DNA of 13,728 nucleotides from DATHVI01 sp035461385. Lineage in GTDB: Bacteria; Actinomycetota; Thermoleophilia; Solirubrobacterales; 70-9. The stretch's first letter is position 1, and every line of letters starts with the position of its first letter. A program made the position numbers and the translations under genes. This document shows positions 13,708 through 13,728 of the stretch, one piece after another. The notes below the pieces were generated by a model. It ran no database searches. It saw nothing but the letters and a program-made list of their open reading frames with translations, and had not been told where the DNA came from. The stretch is from contig DATHVI010000155.1 of the NCBI GenBank assembly GCA_035461385.1, forward strand, positions 1-13,728, read 5' to 3'.

Positions 13708-13728
13708 CGACGAAGTCGCGGGTAGCTC
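13703..13728 (+). terminator. Hairpin after the aldolase-family gene, possible terminator cut by the window edge
   Basis: GCTAGCGAC pairs with GTCGC and TAGC around a GAA loop, with a GGG bulge in the 3' arm. The stem includes the stop codon. A smaller hairpin, GAGCC/GGCTC, lies just before it (13682-13696). Whether a U-run follows cannot be seen. Confidence 0.35.

Overview
The window is very GC-rich, with long antisense reading frames and frequent GTG/TTG starts. Secreted proteins ending in RTX-like repeats, a secreted WD40-like propeller and a large MMPL pump together suggest a high-GC actinobacterium, most likely of the Thermoleophilia/Solirubrobacterales type. That placement is an inference from gene style, not a marker-based identification. 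All supported genes lie on the + strand.

Region 1 (2-6141) is one tightly packed, probably co-transcribed cluster. It begins with the 3' end of a secreted protein that seems to be the tail of a DUF4430 protein (an Ig-like stretch, then degenerate RTX-like repeats). Next is a DUF4430 lipoprotein. Then come the parts of an ECF (energy-coupling factor) vitamin importer: EcfT, a single polypeptide carrying both ATPase domains, and an S-component fused to an extracytoplasmic alpha/alpha-barrel domain of the prenyltransferase/squalene-oxidase repeat class with a C-terminal membrane anchor. Genes 2-5 overlap each other by 4, 8 and 58 bp. DUF4430 corresponds to the C-terminal beta domain of animal transcobalamin/intrinsic factor, and an alpha6/alpha6 barrel is the N-terminal domain of those proteins. 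The cluster therefore looks like a split, membrane-anchored transcobalamin-like capture device wired into an ECF importer. Cobalamin or another corrinoid is the best-guess substrate. This is the most interesting system in the window.

Region 2 (6142-9233) holds a promoter-like element and a 1000-residue MMPL/RND-type transporter. Its second extracytoplasmic loop carries a coiled-coil hairpin of about 260 residues with its only proline exactly at the midpoint. Region 3 (9234-10667) has a good promoter and ribosome binding site ahead of a secreted TolB/WD40-like beta-propeller with a C-terminal run of RTX-like nonapeptides.

Region 4 (10668-10794) is intergenic, with GC-rich hairpins and a perfect AT-rich 12-bp inverted repeat. 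Region 5 (10795-13707) looks like a three-gene operon: a small nitroreductase that appears to start at a non-canonical ATC, an FAD-dependent glycerol-3-phosphate dehydrogenase (GlpD), and a small transaldolase/fructose-6-phosphate-aldolase family enzyme overlapping glpD by ATGA. The last two link glycerol phosphate to sugar phosphates. A hairpin follows the last gene at the window edge. No rRNA, tRNA, CRISPR array, insertion sequence or recognisable riboswitch was seen.
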